NCBI GenBank assembly: GCA_022865275.1
Contig: JALIDQ010000004.1
Span: forward strand, 1-41,187
DNA: 41,187 nt
From: Candidatus Nanohalarchaeota archaeon QJJ-9
GTDB lineage: Archaea > Nanohalarchaeota > Nanosalinia > Nanosalinales > Nanoanaerosalinaceae
Direction of reading: 5' to 3'
Shown: piece by piece, positions 1-9,277 of the stretch
Numbering within the stretch: the stretch's first letter is position 1
How the letters are laid out: the number at the start of each line of letters is the position of its first letter
Notes under the pieces: model-generated
Told to the model about the DNA's origin: nothing
Database searches by the model: none
Seen by the model: only the letters and a program-made list of their open reading frames with translations
Program-made: the position numbers and the translations under genes

Positions 1-360
1 GGTTCCGGCTGAACCCCACGTTATATCAGCTCCCGAAAGACCGCAACTAGTGATTTTACTGGGATGAGATGTATCATCTGCTTCAGGGATACTCCCGTTA
101 CCGAGGACCATGAATTCCAGACCGGGGTCACTACCGCCGTCTGGATCTAGCTGGGTATTGGTCAGCCAATCCTTCCCATCGTCTGTCAACAGGTTATGGG
201 TTGATTCGACCAGGTCTCCGTTCTTGTAGATGTTTACCTGAGAATGGTAATTAAGACTTTCTTCCTTCCCAGAGGTAGGAGTATCTGCTATTGGCAATGC
301 AAAGATCCCTGCAATCGAAATTGCTAGTAGGATTGGTATACCTAAATTTGTTTCTTTCAT
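1..360 (-). CDS. Secreted/membrane-associated hypothetical protein, 3' end off the window
   Basis: Manual minus-strand translation from ATG at 360 is open to base 1: MKETNLGIPILLAISIAGIFALPIADTPTSGKEESLNYHSQ...; N-terminal hydrophobic signal-like segment. Confidence 0.65.
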   Translation of the reverse strand, partial: MKETNLGIPILLAISIAGIFALPIADTPTSGKEESLNYHSQVNIYKNGDLVESTHNLLTDDGKDWLTNTQLDPDGGSDPGLEFMVLGNGSIPEADDTSHPSKITSCGLSGADITWGSAGT

Positions 361-388
361 AGTATCATTTCATAAGTCTTTTAGCTTT

Positions 389-556
389 TTATTTAAAATT
401 TTCTCCTTTATCGGACTGTTCTCTGTTTGAGAGATATATTATAGCTAGGTAAAGTATGAAAGGAGTTCCAAAAGTTCCACCTAAAAGCCAGGATGCGCTT
501 CCGAGTCCTACAGCTATCCCGACTTCTTTAAGGAGTTTCCTGATGTTTATTTCCAT
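389..556 (-). CDS. Small membrane protein (55 aa)
   Basis: Manual translation MEINIRKLLKEVGIAVGLGSASWLLGGTFGTPFILYLAIIYLSNREQSDKGENFK*; overlaps the upstream ORF stop by about 10 nt, as in an operon. Confidence 0.55.
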   Translation of the reverse strand: MEINIRKLLKEVGIAVGLGSASWLLGGTFGTPFILYLAIIYLSNREQSDKGENFK

Positions 557-939
557 ACAAAATCAACCTCTTCCTCTCTTATTTCAAATATGATGCTTGA
601 GATTATTAAAACCACCGAACCGTATAGAGCTATAGAATGCACTCCACTGTCCTTGAAGTCGGCTCCAAGGACATTATCAGGTAGTGATATTAGCCCTCCG
701 AGGTAAAGCGAGTAACCTTTTCTTACTCTGGTATATCCAAGCAACGTATTTCTCTCTACAGTTACAGAGATATCTGAGCCCAGACCTATTTTTTCCGAAG
801 TCCCTGATGCGTTGGTTATTTCGTTCTCCTGGTTGTTTACTCCTGGTCCTCCTGGTAGAGTTGCCAGGACATGGCTTAGAAATATGTACGAGAGTAGGAA
901 TACTACTGATGCCAGCAGTATAGATTTTGCCTGGGACAT
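547..939 (-). CDS. Hypothetical membrane protein with two hydrophobic segments
   Basis: ORF 547..1005; likely start is internal Met MSQAKSILLASVVFLLSYIFLSHVLA; C-terminal second TM VVLIISSIIF. Confidence 0.55.
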   Translation of the reverse strand: MSQAKSILLASVVFLLSYIFLSHVLATLPGGPGVNNQENEITNASGTSEKIGLGSDISVTVERNTLLGYTRVRKGYSLYLGGLISLPDNVLGADFKDSGVHSIALYGSVVLIISSIIFEIREEEVDFVWK

Positions 940-1079
940 ACTAACTTTTTCCCCTGAAGGTATAAAATGTTTTTTTTTGGTGGTGTATGGTCTAGATGTT
1001 ATCACTGTTAGACTGGGATCATAGCCTGTGTTTGTGGGAGAGAAAAGAGTTTTAACTTTGGCACGGCAATCTTTTACCG

Positions 1080-2768
1080 ATGGATTATTCTGAACTGGCG
1101 GATGTATACGAGTCTTTGGAATCCACGCAGTCCAACCTTGAAAAGACCAGTATATTGGCCAAGGCGTTCTCTTCCTTGGATAAAGAAGAGCTTGAGAAGG
1201 TTGTTAGGCTTTCTATGGGCAGGGTGTTTGCGGCGTGGAAGGATAAGGAGATAGGTATATCATCAAAGCTGATGGTGAAGGCGATATCTAAGGCTACTGG
1301 GGAAAAAGAATCTGATATAGAGGATTTATGGCGAGAGACTGGTGATCTAGGCCTTACCGCGGAGAGGCTTGTAAAGGATAAGAAGCAACAGACTCTTGCG
1401 AAGCAGGAGCTAACTGTGGAAAAGGTCTTCATGACTCTCCAGGAGATGGCTACGTATGAAGGTTCGGGGAGCCAGGAGAAGAAGTTGGATAAAGCGGCGG
1501 AGCTTCTGTCTTCCGCGGAACCACGAGAAGCGAGATATATTACGAGGACTATAATAGGTGATATGAGGGTAGGTGTCGGTGAGGGAACGGTAAGGGATGC
1601 TATAGCTGAGGCTTTCTTTCCTGAAGAAGAGAAGGAAGAGGTTAAATCCAAAATTCAGCATGCGTACGATATGGCTAACGATTTCTCGGTTGTTGCAAGG
1701 ACTGCAAAGGAGGAGGGTTTTTCGGGTCTTGAAGAGGTTGAGATGGAGCTTTTCAGGCCTATACAGATGATGCTTGCGCAGAAAGCGGAGGATATGGAGG
1801 ATGGTTTTGAATCTGTAGGAGGTGAGGAGGGCGCTGTTCTGGAGTATAAATACGATGGGATGCGTGTACAGATTCATAAGAAGGGTGATGAGGTTAAGGT
1901 TTTTACGAGAAGGCTTGAAGATGTTACTGAGCAGTTTCCGGATATAGTTGACGCTGTTCGAAAAAACGTTGATGCTCAGGAATGTGTTTTGGACGGTGAA
2001 GCTGTCGCCTATAATCCGGAAGATATGTCTAATATTCCTTTCCAGAAGCTTTCAAAGCGTATAAAGAGGAAGTATGGTATAGAGGAGATGGTGGAAGAGA
2101 TTCCTGTGGTTGTACATCTGTTTGATGTTCTCTATCTGGAGGGAGATTCTTTTATAAGCAAACCCCTTGAAAAGCGTTGGAGTAAGCTTAAGGAGGTTGT
2201 AGAGGAGGCTGAATATGACTTAGACCTGGCAAAGCATCTTGAGACTTCAAGTATCGAGGATGCAAACTCTTTCTACCAGGAAGCGCTCCAGTCAGATGCT
2301 GAGGGTATAATGATGAAGAATCCTGATGCTGAGTTCAAGCCTGGGTCTCGTGTCGGCTATATGGTTAAGCTGAAGCCTGTAATGGAGACTCTTGACCTTG
2401 TAGTTGTTGGAGCGGAATGGGGGGAGGGTAGAAGGAGCGACTGGCTAGGATCTTATCGTCTTGCATGTAGAGACGAGGATTTGGGCGAGTTTAAGGTTGT
2501 AGGAAAGATGGCTACCGGTTTTACAGACGAGCAGCTTGAGGAGATGACTGAGAAGATAAAGCCTCTGATCACTAAGGAAGAGGGTAGAGAGGTTGATGTG
2601 AAGCCTGATCTGGTTGTTGAGGTCTCTTACGAGGAGTTGCAGAAGTCTCCGCAGTATTCTTCGGGTTATGCTTTAAGGTTTCCAAGGCTTGTCCAGATAC
2701 GGGAGGACTTGGGCGTTGAAGGCGCTGATACTCTTTCAAAGGTTAGTGATTTGTATGAGAGTCAGTAG
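1080..2768 (+). CDS. lig: ATP-dependent DNA ligase
   Basis: 562 aa; adenylation motif EYKYDGMR, motif EGIMMKNP, MVKLKP; archaeal/eukaryotic ligase I layout. Confidence 0.96.
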   Translation: MDYSELADVYESLESTQSNLEKTSILAKAFSSLDKEELEKVVRLSMGRVFAAWKDKEIGISSKLMVKAISKATGEKESDIEDLWRETGDLGLTAERLVKDKKQQTLAKQELTVEKVFMTLQEMATYEGSGSQEKKLDKAAELLSSAEPREARYITRTIIGDMRVGVGEGTVRDAIAEAFFPEEEKEEVKSKIQHAYDMANDFSVVARTAKEEGFSGLEEVEMELFRPIQMMLAQKAEDMEDGFESVGGEEGAVLEYKYDGMRVQIHKKGDEVKVFTRRLEDVTEQFPDIVDAVRKNVDAQECVLDGEAVAYNPEDMSNIPFQKLSKRIKRKYGIEEMVEEIPVVVHLFDVLYLEGDSFISKPLEKRWSKLKEVVEEAEYDLDLAKHLETSSIEDANSFYQEALQSDAEGIMMKNPDAEFKPGSRVGYMVKLKPVMETLDLVVVGAEWGEGRRSDWLGSYRLACRDEDLGEFKVVGKMATGFTDEQLEEMTEKIKPLITKEEGREVDVKPDLVVEVSYEELQKSPQYSSGYALRFPRLVQIREDLGVEGADTLSKVSDLYESQ

Positions 2769-2896
2769 AGGAAAGGTTTATATAAGTTTGATGCCTATAT
2801 ATAAGTAGTGGCTTTGAAGTGATAACAAGGGTTTTGAGGTTTAGTTATATAAACGATAAGGTGGAAAAAATATATTGAGTAAAGGGTGCTAAAATA

Positions 2897-3715
2897 ATGG
2901 TTGCTAGTCAAGAAACTCTGGATGCTTTGGAAGAATTAGGCCTTAACATGTACGAACGTAAGATATATTCTGCGCTAATCTCAAGGGGAGTTTCTACTGC
3001 TGGAGAGCTGTCTAAGATGACTGGTGTACCTCGTTCAAGGACCTATGATGTTCTTGAGTCTCTAGCTGAGAAGGGTTTTGCTGTAATTAAGCCTTCTAAG
3101 CCTATGAAATATGTATCAGTTCCTCCTGGAGAAGCGCTTGAAAACGCTAAGGAAATACATAAGGAGGAGATACAGAAGAAGATGGATAAGCTCGATAAGT
3201 TTAAGGAAAGCGAGGCTATAAGAGAGCTTAGAGAGCTTTATGACGAAGGTATTGAGAGAGTTGAGCCTGGAGAGATGACTGGCGCGGTAAAAGGTAGGCA
3301 TAACATTCACAAGCGGATGGGTAATATGATCCAGTCTGCTGAAAGTGAGATAAAACTTCTTACTACTGAGGAAGGTCTTAATGATCTGGTGGAGAACCAT
3401 ATGGATCTTCTTGAGGAGTCAGAGGATGCTGGTGTAAACATAAGGATTATAGCACCTATCACGGACAGTAACCAGGACGCGTATGAGAAGGTTGATGAGC
3501 TAGCTGAAGTAAGACACCTGTCTGAGGAAGATATAGAAGAGGTTCCTGAAGGTAGGTTTGCTATAGTTGATGATGAGGAGATGACATTCTCACTGACGCA
3601 TGAGGACACACATCCTACACAGGACACTGCTTTCTGGTCGAAGTCGAATCACGCTGCTTCTGAGGCGGTGGGACCTCTTTTTGAGGTTCTCTGGAACAAG
3701 TCTAGGGAGCTTTAA
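2897..3715 (+). CDS. TrmB family transcriptional regulator
   Basis: N-terminal wHTH LGLNMYERKIYSALISRGVSTAGELSKMTGVPRSRTYDVLESLAEKGF is typical of TrmB/Sugar-specific regulators. Confidence 0.88.
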   Translation: MVASQETLDALEELGLNMYERKIYSALISRGVSTAGELSKMTGVPRSRTYDVLESLAEKGFAVIKPSKPMKYVSVPPGEALENAKEIHKEEIQKKMDKLDKFKESEAIRELRELYDEGIERVEPGEMTGAVKGRHNIHKRMGNMIQSAESEIKLLTTEEGLNDLVENHMDLLEESEDAGVNIRIIAPITDSNQDAYEKVDELAEVRHLSEEDIEEVPEGRFAIVDDEEMTFSLTHEDTHPTQDTAFWSKSNHAASEAVGPLFEVLWNKSREL

Positions 3716-3730
3716 TTTCTCTTCTTTCTT

Positions 3731-4624
3731 CTATCTATATAATGCTTCTATTCCTCTGTTCTTTTCTACAGAAGTCAGCGCTTTCCCTATCCCTACCCCT
3801 ATCTGCTGTGAAATAAGTGAGAGGAAGTTGAAGGTCTTTTCAGGTTGGTATTCCTTTGTCTTAAGTTCCTGTTCTGTACGGTTCTCCAGATATTCCATCA
3901 CTTCTTTTCTTCCTCCTGTCTCGTCTATCAGTCCTATCTCGTCTGCTTTTTCTCCCAGAAAGGTCTGACCCTTGGCGTATTTCTTTACTTTTTCTTTACT
4001 CATGTTCCTGTTCTCTGCTACTGATTCTATGAATTTGGAGTGTATCTTCTCTATCTGCTCTTTGAGCATCTTTTTTTCCTTTTCTGTGATGTTTTCAAAG
4101 GGAGAACCTATGTCTTTGTATCTTCCCGCTGTTATGTTCACGTACTGGATTCCTAACTTTTCTAGAAGGCCTGTGTACTCGAGGTAGGATGATTTTACAC
4201 CTATGCTGCCTGTAAGGGTTAACTCGTCCGCTATTATATGGTCGCAGTCGCTTGATGCCCAGTATCCTCCTGAGGCAGCAACTTCGCCTAACAGACAGGC
4301 GGTGGGTTTTTCTATCTCGCCTATATACTCCGCCATATCTTTTGAAGCTACTGCACCGCCTCCAGGAGAGTTGATTTCGAAAATAAACGCTTCTACGCTG
4401 TCTTTTTCAGCTTCCTGTATGAGCTGCCTTATCTGCTCTGGTGAGGTTGAACTGGAGCCTAGCTGGCTTTCAGCTCCTATGATTCCGTTAATCTTTATCT
4501 CTGCAGTTTTTCCCTTACTTGATATGTTGTTTACGCTTGAGTTTAACCCTATCACACCTACTATTGCGATACCGATTATTCCGAGGAGAACAAAGTGCTC
4601 CCATTCCAGTTTTTCTATTTCCAT
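3731..4624 (-). CDS. sppA: Signal peptide peptidase SppA (S49 family)
   Basis: N-terminal TM; INSPGGGAVASKDMAEYI and GEVAASGGYWASSDCDHI with LTGSIGV: S49 signature. Confidence 0.92.
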   Translation of the reverse strand: MEIEKLEWEHFVLLGIIGIAIVGVIGLNSSVNNISSKGKTAEIKINGIIGAESQLGSSSTSPEQIRQLIQEAEKDSVEAFIFEINSPGGGAVASKDMAEYIGEIEKPTACLLGEVAASGGYWASSDCDHIIADELTLTGSIGVKSSYLEYTGLLEKLGIQYVNITAGRYKDIGSPFENITEKEKKMLKEQIEKIHSKFIESVAENRNMSKEKVKKYAKGQTFLGEKADEIGLIDETGGRKEVMEYLENRTEQELKTKEYQPEKTFNFLSLISQQIGVGIGKALTSVEKNRGIEALYR

Positions 4625-4628
4625 ACTA

Positions 4629-5264
4629 TCACTCTATCTTTTCCACTTCCTTTTTTACATCTTTCCAGACCTGTTCTATCGGGCGGTTTCCGTCGATTTC
4701 TTCTAGCAGACCTTTTTTCCTGTAGTATTCTACCAGTGGCTTTGTTTTCTCTCTGTAGACTTCTAGTCTTTCTTCGAGAACTTCTTCTGTATCATCATCT
4801 CTCTGTATTAGCTTTCCACCGCATTTATCGCAGGTTCCTTCCTGATCTGGCGGGTTGTACTTGGTGTGGTATATTTCTCCACATTCTTTGCAGATTCTTC
4901 TACCGGTAATCCTTTCTTTTATGTTTTCCTTACTCGCGTTTATATGGAGCACAAGGCCTATCTCGATTATTTCTTCCAGTTCTTGAGCTTGTACCTTATC
5001 TCTTGGAGCATCGTCTAACACAAATCCTTGGGCGGTATCCGGCTTCCTTAACCTTTTCTCAAACAGGTCCATTACTACTTCATCAGGTAGAAGCTCACCG
5101 TTCTTTAGGTATTCTCTGACGGTCTTGTGGTCGACTTCTATATCTTTATGGTGCCTTAGGATTTCTCCTATATCTATAAGTGGTATACCAAAGTTTTCTG
5201 TTATCTTTTCTGCCTGTGTGCCTTTTCCAGCCCCAGGCGGTCCGAGAACGATTATGTTTTTAGA
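4629..5264 (-). CDS. adk: Adenylate kinase (paralog 1) with Cys4 LID
   Basis: GPPGAGKGTQAEKI Walker A; CKECGEIYH...CDKCGG zinc LID; RDDDTEEVLEERLEVY. Likely start MSKNIIV after METMSKN (ORF 4629..5276). Confidence 0.9.
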   Translation of the reverse strand, partial: SKNIIVLGPPGAGKGTQAEKITENFGIPLIDIGEILRHHKDIEVDHKTVREYLKNGELLPDEVVMDLFEKRLRKPDTAQGFVLDDAPRDKVQAQELEEIIEIGLVLHINASKENIKERITGRRICKECGEIYHTKYNPPDQEGTCDKCGGKLIQRDDDTEEVLEERLEVYREKTKPLVEYYRKKGLLEEIDGNRPIEQVWKDVKKEVEKIE

Positions 5265-5916
5265 CATTGTCTCCATCTCTTTTTATTCTTGTTTTTACCT
5301 GGTTCCATGTGTTTTCTATCGTTCCGTTTGCATCTATTTTTTCCAGTTTACTGTATGCTTCGTAGAAGTCGACGAGTTTCTTTGTCTTGTTCCGGTACTC
5401 TTTTATCTGGCCTTTTAGAGCTGTTCGAGAGTTGTCTTCTCTTGCTTTTAGTTTTGAACCACATCGGTCGCATATACCGTATCTTTTAGGAGGTTTCAGC
5501 CTTAAGTGGTATGTTTCACCGCATTCTGGGCAGTACATTCTCTCGCTTGCTCTTTCCTGGATTTTTGCGTCTTCTAACTGGAGCATTAAGACTATATCTA
5601 GGGGTTTAAAGTCGTGTAGGGCTTCTGCTTGTTTTATTGTCCTAGGATAACCGTCGAGTACAAACCCTTCACTGAACTCAGGCTGGCTTAGGTGCTGTTT
5701 TACTATCTGGACTATAAGAGGATCTGGTACAAGCTTGCCTTTTTCTATATAGTTTCTAGGCTTGCCGTACTCGGTCTTCTGGTTCTTGTTCTGCCTTAGG
5801 ATCTGACCGGTTGTAAGCCTTGGCAGGTTAAACTTCTGTTCTATCCTTTCTGCCTGAGTTGTCTTTCCTGAGGCAGGAGGTCCTATAAGCGCTATTTTTT
5901 TGTACAGCTTAATCAC
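5260..5916 (-). CDS. Adenylate kinase-like protein (paralog 2)
   Basis: GPPASGKTTQAERI Walker A; DGYPRTIKQA; CPECGETYH...CDRCGSK zinc LID but degenerate REDNSRTALKGQIKEY. Confidence 0.85.
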   Translation of the reverse strand: MIKLYKKIALIGPPASGKTTQAERIEQKFNLPRLTTGQILRQNKNQKTEYGKPRNYIEKGKLVPDPLIVQIVKQHLSQPEFSEGFVLDGYPRTIKQAEALHDFKPLDIVLMLQLEDAKIQERASERMYCPECGETYHLRLKPPKRYGICDRCGSKLKAREDNSRTALKGQIKEYRNKTKKLVDFYEAYSKLEKIDANGTIENTWNQVKTRIKRDGDNV

Positions 5917-7252
5917 CTATTTCCAGGAAGTCCATAAGATATTTAAGCCAGTCTTCTCCTTTTAGCTCTGGTTTCTTGATTTTTCTGTTCTTTAAAGGTT
6001 CTACAAGGTTTTCTGGAACTCCTTTTTCTTTCATATCGTCTTGGAAAAACTCTTCCAGGAGCTTTTTTGCGTCTGTATGCTCTCTTTCTACTATTGTAGT
6101 AACCCTGCTGTCTTCTACCCAGACGTTTTCGTATTTTTTCCTGAACTGCCTGAGATGTTTTTCGTTGTGGAAGACTTCAGGACCCCAATGTTTGATTTTG
6201 CCGGGTAGATTGGCGACTTGGAAGTCGAATACTAGTTTTATGGTCTCTTCTCCAACGTAGAAGTCGGATTCGAAGAGTTTGAACTCGTTTTTCCTAAGCT
6301 CTTTTCTCGCTCTTCTCATGAGTTTTCTTAGCTGGGGCCACATGATGTCTTCGATAAGATCGGGTCTGTCAAACTCGACTATATATAACTCCCCGCGTGA
6401 TTCTATTTCTTCTCCGATCGCTTCCTTGTCTGTTTCTTTTTCTTCGGGGAAGAAGTATTCTTCTTCAGGTTGTTCCAGGTATCTCCATGCATTGTATACG
6501 AATTTTGCATAGTTTTCCTGGCTTAGTACTGAGGCTACGTTTCTCTCCGGATCAGTGGGGTCGATGACTATAAGATTGTCTTCCATGAATTTTTCCTTAA
6601 GCCTTTCTGGCAGTTCTTTGTGGTGTTCTTCTACGTCGATTATCTGGTTTTTACTCCAGTTCTTCGCTTTTTTCAGCAGGTTCTGGAAGCTTCCGTATTC
6701 CGCTATCAGTATTTCGCATAGCAGCCCTGAGAATCCTTCTGTTTTAAGCGATGATCCGTAGAGGTCTGTGCCTTTGAGGAACTGTTTGAGGAGTACGACC
6801 TGTTTCTTCTCTTCCTCGCTCAGATTCTCGTTCACCCACTCGGTGTGGAAGGGAGTTCTATCAACCGAGGACTTGAGCTCGTCTATTTCTTCTATCTCGT
6901 AAACTGGGATTATCTCTACCTCGAAGCCGTTTATTCTCCCCTTTGTATACGGATGTTCTGCGTAGTCTACTTTATGGTCTCCGTTGAATTCCTGAAAAAC
7001 CGCTTTCCCTATCTCGAGTCCTTTTTCTTCGAGGAAGTCTTCTTCTTTGTCTTTTGAGAAGTATACGAATATGTCCAGGTCCTTGTCCCCGGTTATGAAT
7101 GTCCTTTTTGCGGTTGAACCCATTAGTCCGGCTTTTTTTCCGAATTCTTCTTTTACAAACTGCTTTATGTCCTGGAACTGCTTCTGTACTGCTTTAACTT
7201 CCGCCTGGTCTGGCCAGGTTTTTTTTAGAACCTTTTCTTCGATTGAGTTCAT
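5909..7252 (-). CDS. cca: CCA tRNA nucleotidyltransferase, archaeal class I
   Basis: 447 aa; GLMGSTAKRTFITGDKDLDIFVYF nucleotidyltransferase motif; archaeal CCA domain organisation. Confidence 0.93.
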   Translation of the reverse strand: MNSIEEKVLKKTWPDQAEVKAVQKQFQDIKQFVKEEFGKKAGLMGSTAKRTFITGDKDLDIFVYFSKDKEEDFLEEKGLEIGKAVFQEFNGDHKVDYAEHPYTKGRINGFEVEIIPVYEIEEIDELKSSVDRTPFHTEWVNENLSEEEKKQVVLLKQFLKGTDLYGSSLKTEGFSGLLCEILIAEYGSFQNLLKKAKNWSKNQIIDVEEHHKELPERLKEKFMEDNLIVIDPTDPERNVASVLSQENYAKFVYNAWRYLEQPEEEYFFPEEKETDKEAIGEEIESRGELYIVEFDRPDLIEDIMWPQLRKLMRRARKELRKNEFKLFESDFYVGEETIKLVFDFQVANLPGKIKHWGPEVFHNEKHLRQFRKKYENVWVEDSRVTTIVEREHTDAKKLLEEFFQDDMKEKGVPENLVEPLKNRKIKKPELKGEDWLKYLMDFLEIGD

Positions 7253-7296
7253 CTAGAATAAGGCTTGGTTCTCCGGATAAAAATAAGTTGGGGAGG

Positions 7297-7680
7297 CTAG
7301 TCGTTCTTCCCTAGGATTTTCTTACGGTCACCGATTATCTGGAAGCGGATTTCTTCTCCTTCCGAGACGTCCATTTCTTCTGGCATCTTCATCTCTTCTG
7401 TCTCGTAGGTATCCATGTCCATTACCTGGGAGATATCTCCGTCCTTTGAGACGATCTGACCTACTTTCTTCTCGGTTGAAGGGGATAGAAGCTTTTTTTC
7501 ACCGCTTTTTGTGACGTTTCTGACTTTTTCATCGAATATTCCTTCTGCCTGTATTCTGAACTTCGCGTGTCCGTGTTTACCTGGTGCTGATTTGTTTACT
7601 TTTCTTACCTCACATGGTTCATCGTCTATCATTACGTAGTCTCCCTTGCTTACGCTTTTAGCTTCTATCTGATGTTTCAT
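7297..7680 (-). CDS. eif5A: Translation initiation factor aIF5A
   Basis: KVNKSAPGKHGHAKFRI hypusination loop; OB-fold C-terminus; 127 aa. Confidence 0.95.
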   Translation of the reverse strand: MKHQIEAKSVSKGDYVMIDDEPCEVRKVNKSAPGKHGHAKFRIQAEGIFDEKVRNVTKSGEKKLLSPSTEKKVGQIVSKDGDISQVMDMDTYETEEMKMPEEMDVSEGEEIRFQIIGDRKKILGKND

Positions 7681-7764
7681 TATTGATACCTCACTGGAAT
7701 AAGGTTTGACTATGCTTTTAAAATTGTTCTAGTCTTGTGGGGTTTTTCAAGAAGAAGTAGAAAG

Positions 7765-7891
7765 AGGTACGTCCCAGGCCTTTGAGCCCGAACGCGGTGT
7801 GCCATATGGTGTGGGGGAAAGGTTTTGGCACGTTTGTTAGGCTCTTCGACCTTGGGGAAGGTCTCGGCCTGTATAGTTTTGGGACGTACCT
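7765..7891. ncRNA. Candidate structured RNA/DNA element (strand undetermined)
   Basis: Closing stem AGGTACGTCCC (7765-7775) / GGGACGTACCT (7881-7891) plus A-U; inner stems AGGCC/GGCCT (7776-7780/7866-7870), GAGCC/GGCTC (7784-7788/7840-7844), TGTGCCA/TGGCACG (7798-7804/7826-7832), hairpin GACCTT-GGGG-AAGGTC (7848-7863). Nested and mutually compatible. Confidence 0.6.
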
Positions 7892-7912
7892 GGGGGATGT
7901 CAGGGGTTTAGG

Positions 7913-9019
7913 TTACTGCTGTTGGATAACTTTCAGTCCAAGCTCTTCCATCTCTTCTTCAGCCTCTTTCTGTTCCTGTTCTACAGGGCCGAGGACGTAA
8001 GGGGATTCTACACCGGTGATGATTGAGATAACCTGGACCTTGCCTTTTAGTTCCTCGTTAAGCCTTGCTCCCCAGATGACCTGTGCCTGAGGATCTAGCT
8101 TTTCCATCACGGTCTGTCCTATATCGTTGATTTCGTTGAGCGATAGGTCGTTTCCGCCTTCTACGTGTAGTAGAGCTCCACTTGCACCATCGAATTCCAC
8201 GTCAAGGAGGGGGTTACTCAGTGCCTCTGCAATAGCTTCTTTTCCTTTGTTTCTAGTGTCTGATTCTCCGTATCCGACTACTGCAACTCCTCCTGAATGC
8301 ATGATAGACTTGACGTCTGCGTAGTCCAGGTTGACTAGGGAAGGCTTGGAGATTGTTTCCGTGACACCTTTTATCATGGTTGTTATAAGCTCGTCCGCTA
8401 CTCCGAATGCCTGGTCAAGAGGCATGTCTCCTGCAATATCTATCAGCTTGTCGTTTTCGATTACGATTGCGGTGTCTACGTGTTGCCTAAGTCTATAAAG
8501 TCCGTCTTCTGCTTTTTCCTTCCTTGCTCCTTCTATTTCGAACGGTAGTGTTACGGTTCCGATTACTATGCAGTCTTCGTCTTTTGCGATGTCGGCTAGT
8601 ACGGGGATTGCTCCTGTACCGGTTCCTCCTCCAAGTCCACATGTGAGGAATACCATGTCGGCTTCGTCAAACAGGCTTCTCAATTCGGAGCGGTTTTCTT
8701 CTGCTGCTCTTGCTCCCTGTTTAGGGTGTCCTCCTGCTCCTAGTCCGTTTGTGAGGTCTTTTCCGATTAGGATTTTTCTGTCAGCTTTAGAGATTTTTAG
8801 GTGCTGTTTATCGGTGTTGACTGCTATGGTCTCTGCTCCGTCTACTCCTTTGGTCTGCATTCTTGTGACCATGTTGTTACCTGCTCCCCCTATTCCGACG
8901 ACTAGTATCTTTGCATCTTTTACGTCGTCTAGCCCCTCCATTCCTGAAGGGTCCGGACTGTTCTGGTTGTTTGTGTTTGGATTTTCTTCCTCGGCCGCGT
9001 TCTCGATTATGGATTCCAT
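7913..9019 (-). CDS. ftsZ: Cell division protein FtsZ
   Basis: Tubulin signature LTCGLGGGTGTGAIPVLADIAK; GIGGAGNNMV. Likely start MESIIENAAEEE, with AAGGAG six nt upstream (ORF 7913..9052). Confidence 0.96.
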   Translation of the reverse strand: MESIIENAAEEENPNTNNQNSPDPSGMEGLDDVKDAKILVVGIGGAGNNMVTRMQTKGVDGAETIAVNTDKQHLKISKADRKILIGKDLTNGLGAGGHPKQGARAAEENRSELRSLFDEADMVFLTCGLGGGTGTGAIPVLADIAKDEDCIVIGTVTLPFEIEGARKEKAEDGLYRLRQHVDTAIVIENDKLIDIAGDMPLDQAFGVADELITTMIKGVTETISKPSLVNLDYADVKSIMHSGGVAVVGYGESDTRNKGKEAIAEALSNPLLDVEFDGASGALLHVEGGNDLSLNEINDIGQTVMEKLDPQAQVIWGARLNEELKGKVQVISIITGVESPYVLGPVEQEQKEAEEEMEELGLKVIQQQ

Positions 9020-9153
9020 CTTCATCTCCTTGTATGGTTTTTGGTGTAACATCGAAACTTTTTTTAAAAGCGCGATGCAATACTTTCTTAGTAACTGAGA
9101 AAGATCGGTTGGATATTCAACTTCGACCGAGAGAAATGCCTACATAAAACTAG

Positions 9154-9277
9154 TTGCCCAAGAATTCGTCTGAGTTTTGCCCAAAATTCAGCCGAGTTGC
9201 CTAAATGAGTTCCAAGCTTTTGCCCGAAAGCTTGTCTTGACTCGTGTTGCCCAGACACGAGACGAAACTGAACTCGG
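9154..9277. repeat. Degenerate tandem TTGCCC array forming successive hairpins
   Basis: TTGCCC/T at 9154, 9177, 9197, 9220, 9247 (spacing 23, 20, 23, 27). Hairpins CTGAGTTTT-GCCC-AAAATTCAG (9170-9191), CAAGCTTT-TGCCCG-AAAGCTTG (9213-9234), CTCGTGT-TGCCCAG-ACACGAG (9241-9261); CCGAGTT (9192-9198) pairs with AACTCGG (9271-9277). Confidence 0.75.

Noticed and set aside
1085-1877. Minus-strand ORFs inside the DNA ligase gene
   Set aside because: Antisense shadow ORFs of a well-supported ligase, Ser-rich or Leu-rich low-quality translations.
7765-7891. Element as 5S rRNA (contains CCCGAACGCGG)
   Set aside because: The CCGAAC-like string is at the wrong distance from the closing helix and the other 5S landmarks are absent.
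9154-9277. TTGCCC array as a CRISPR array
   Set aside because: Units are only 20-27 bp with no long constant repeat; the variable parts pair with each other rather than acting as spacers.
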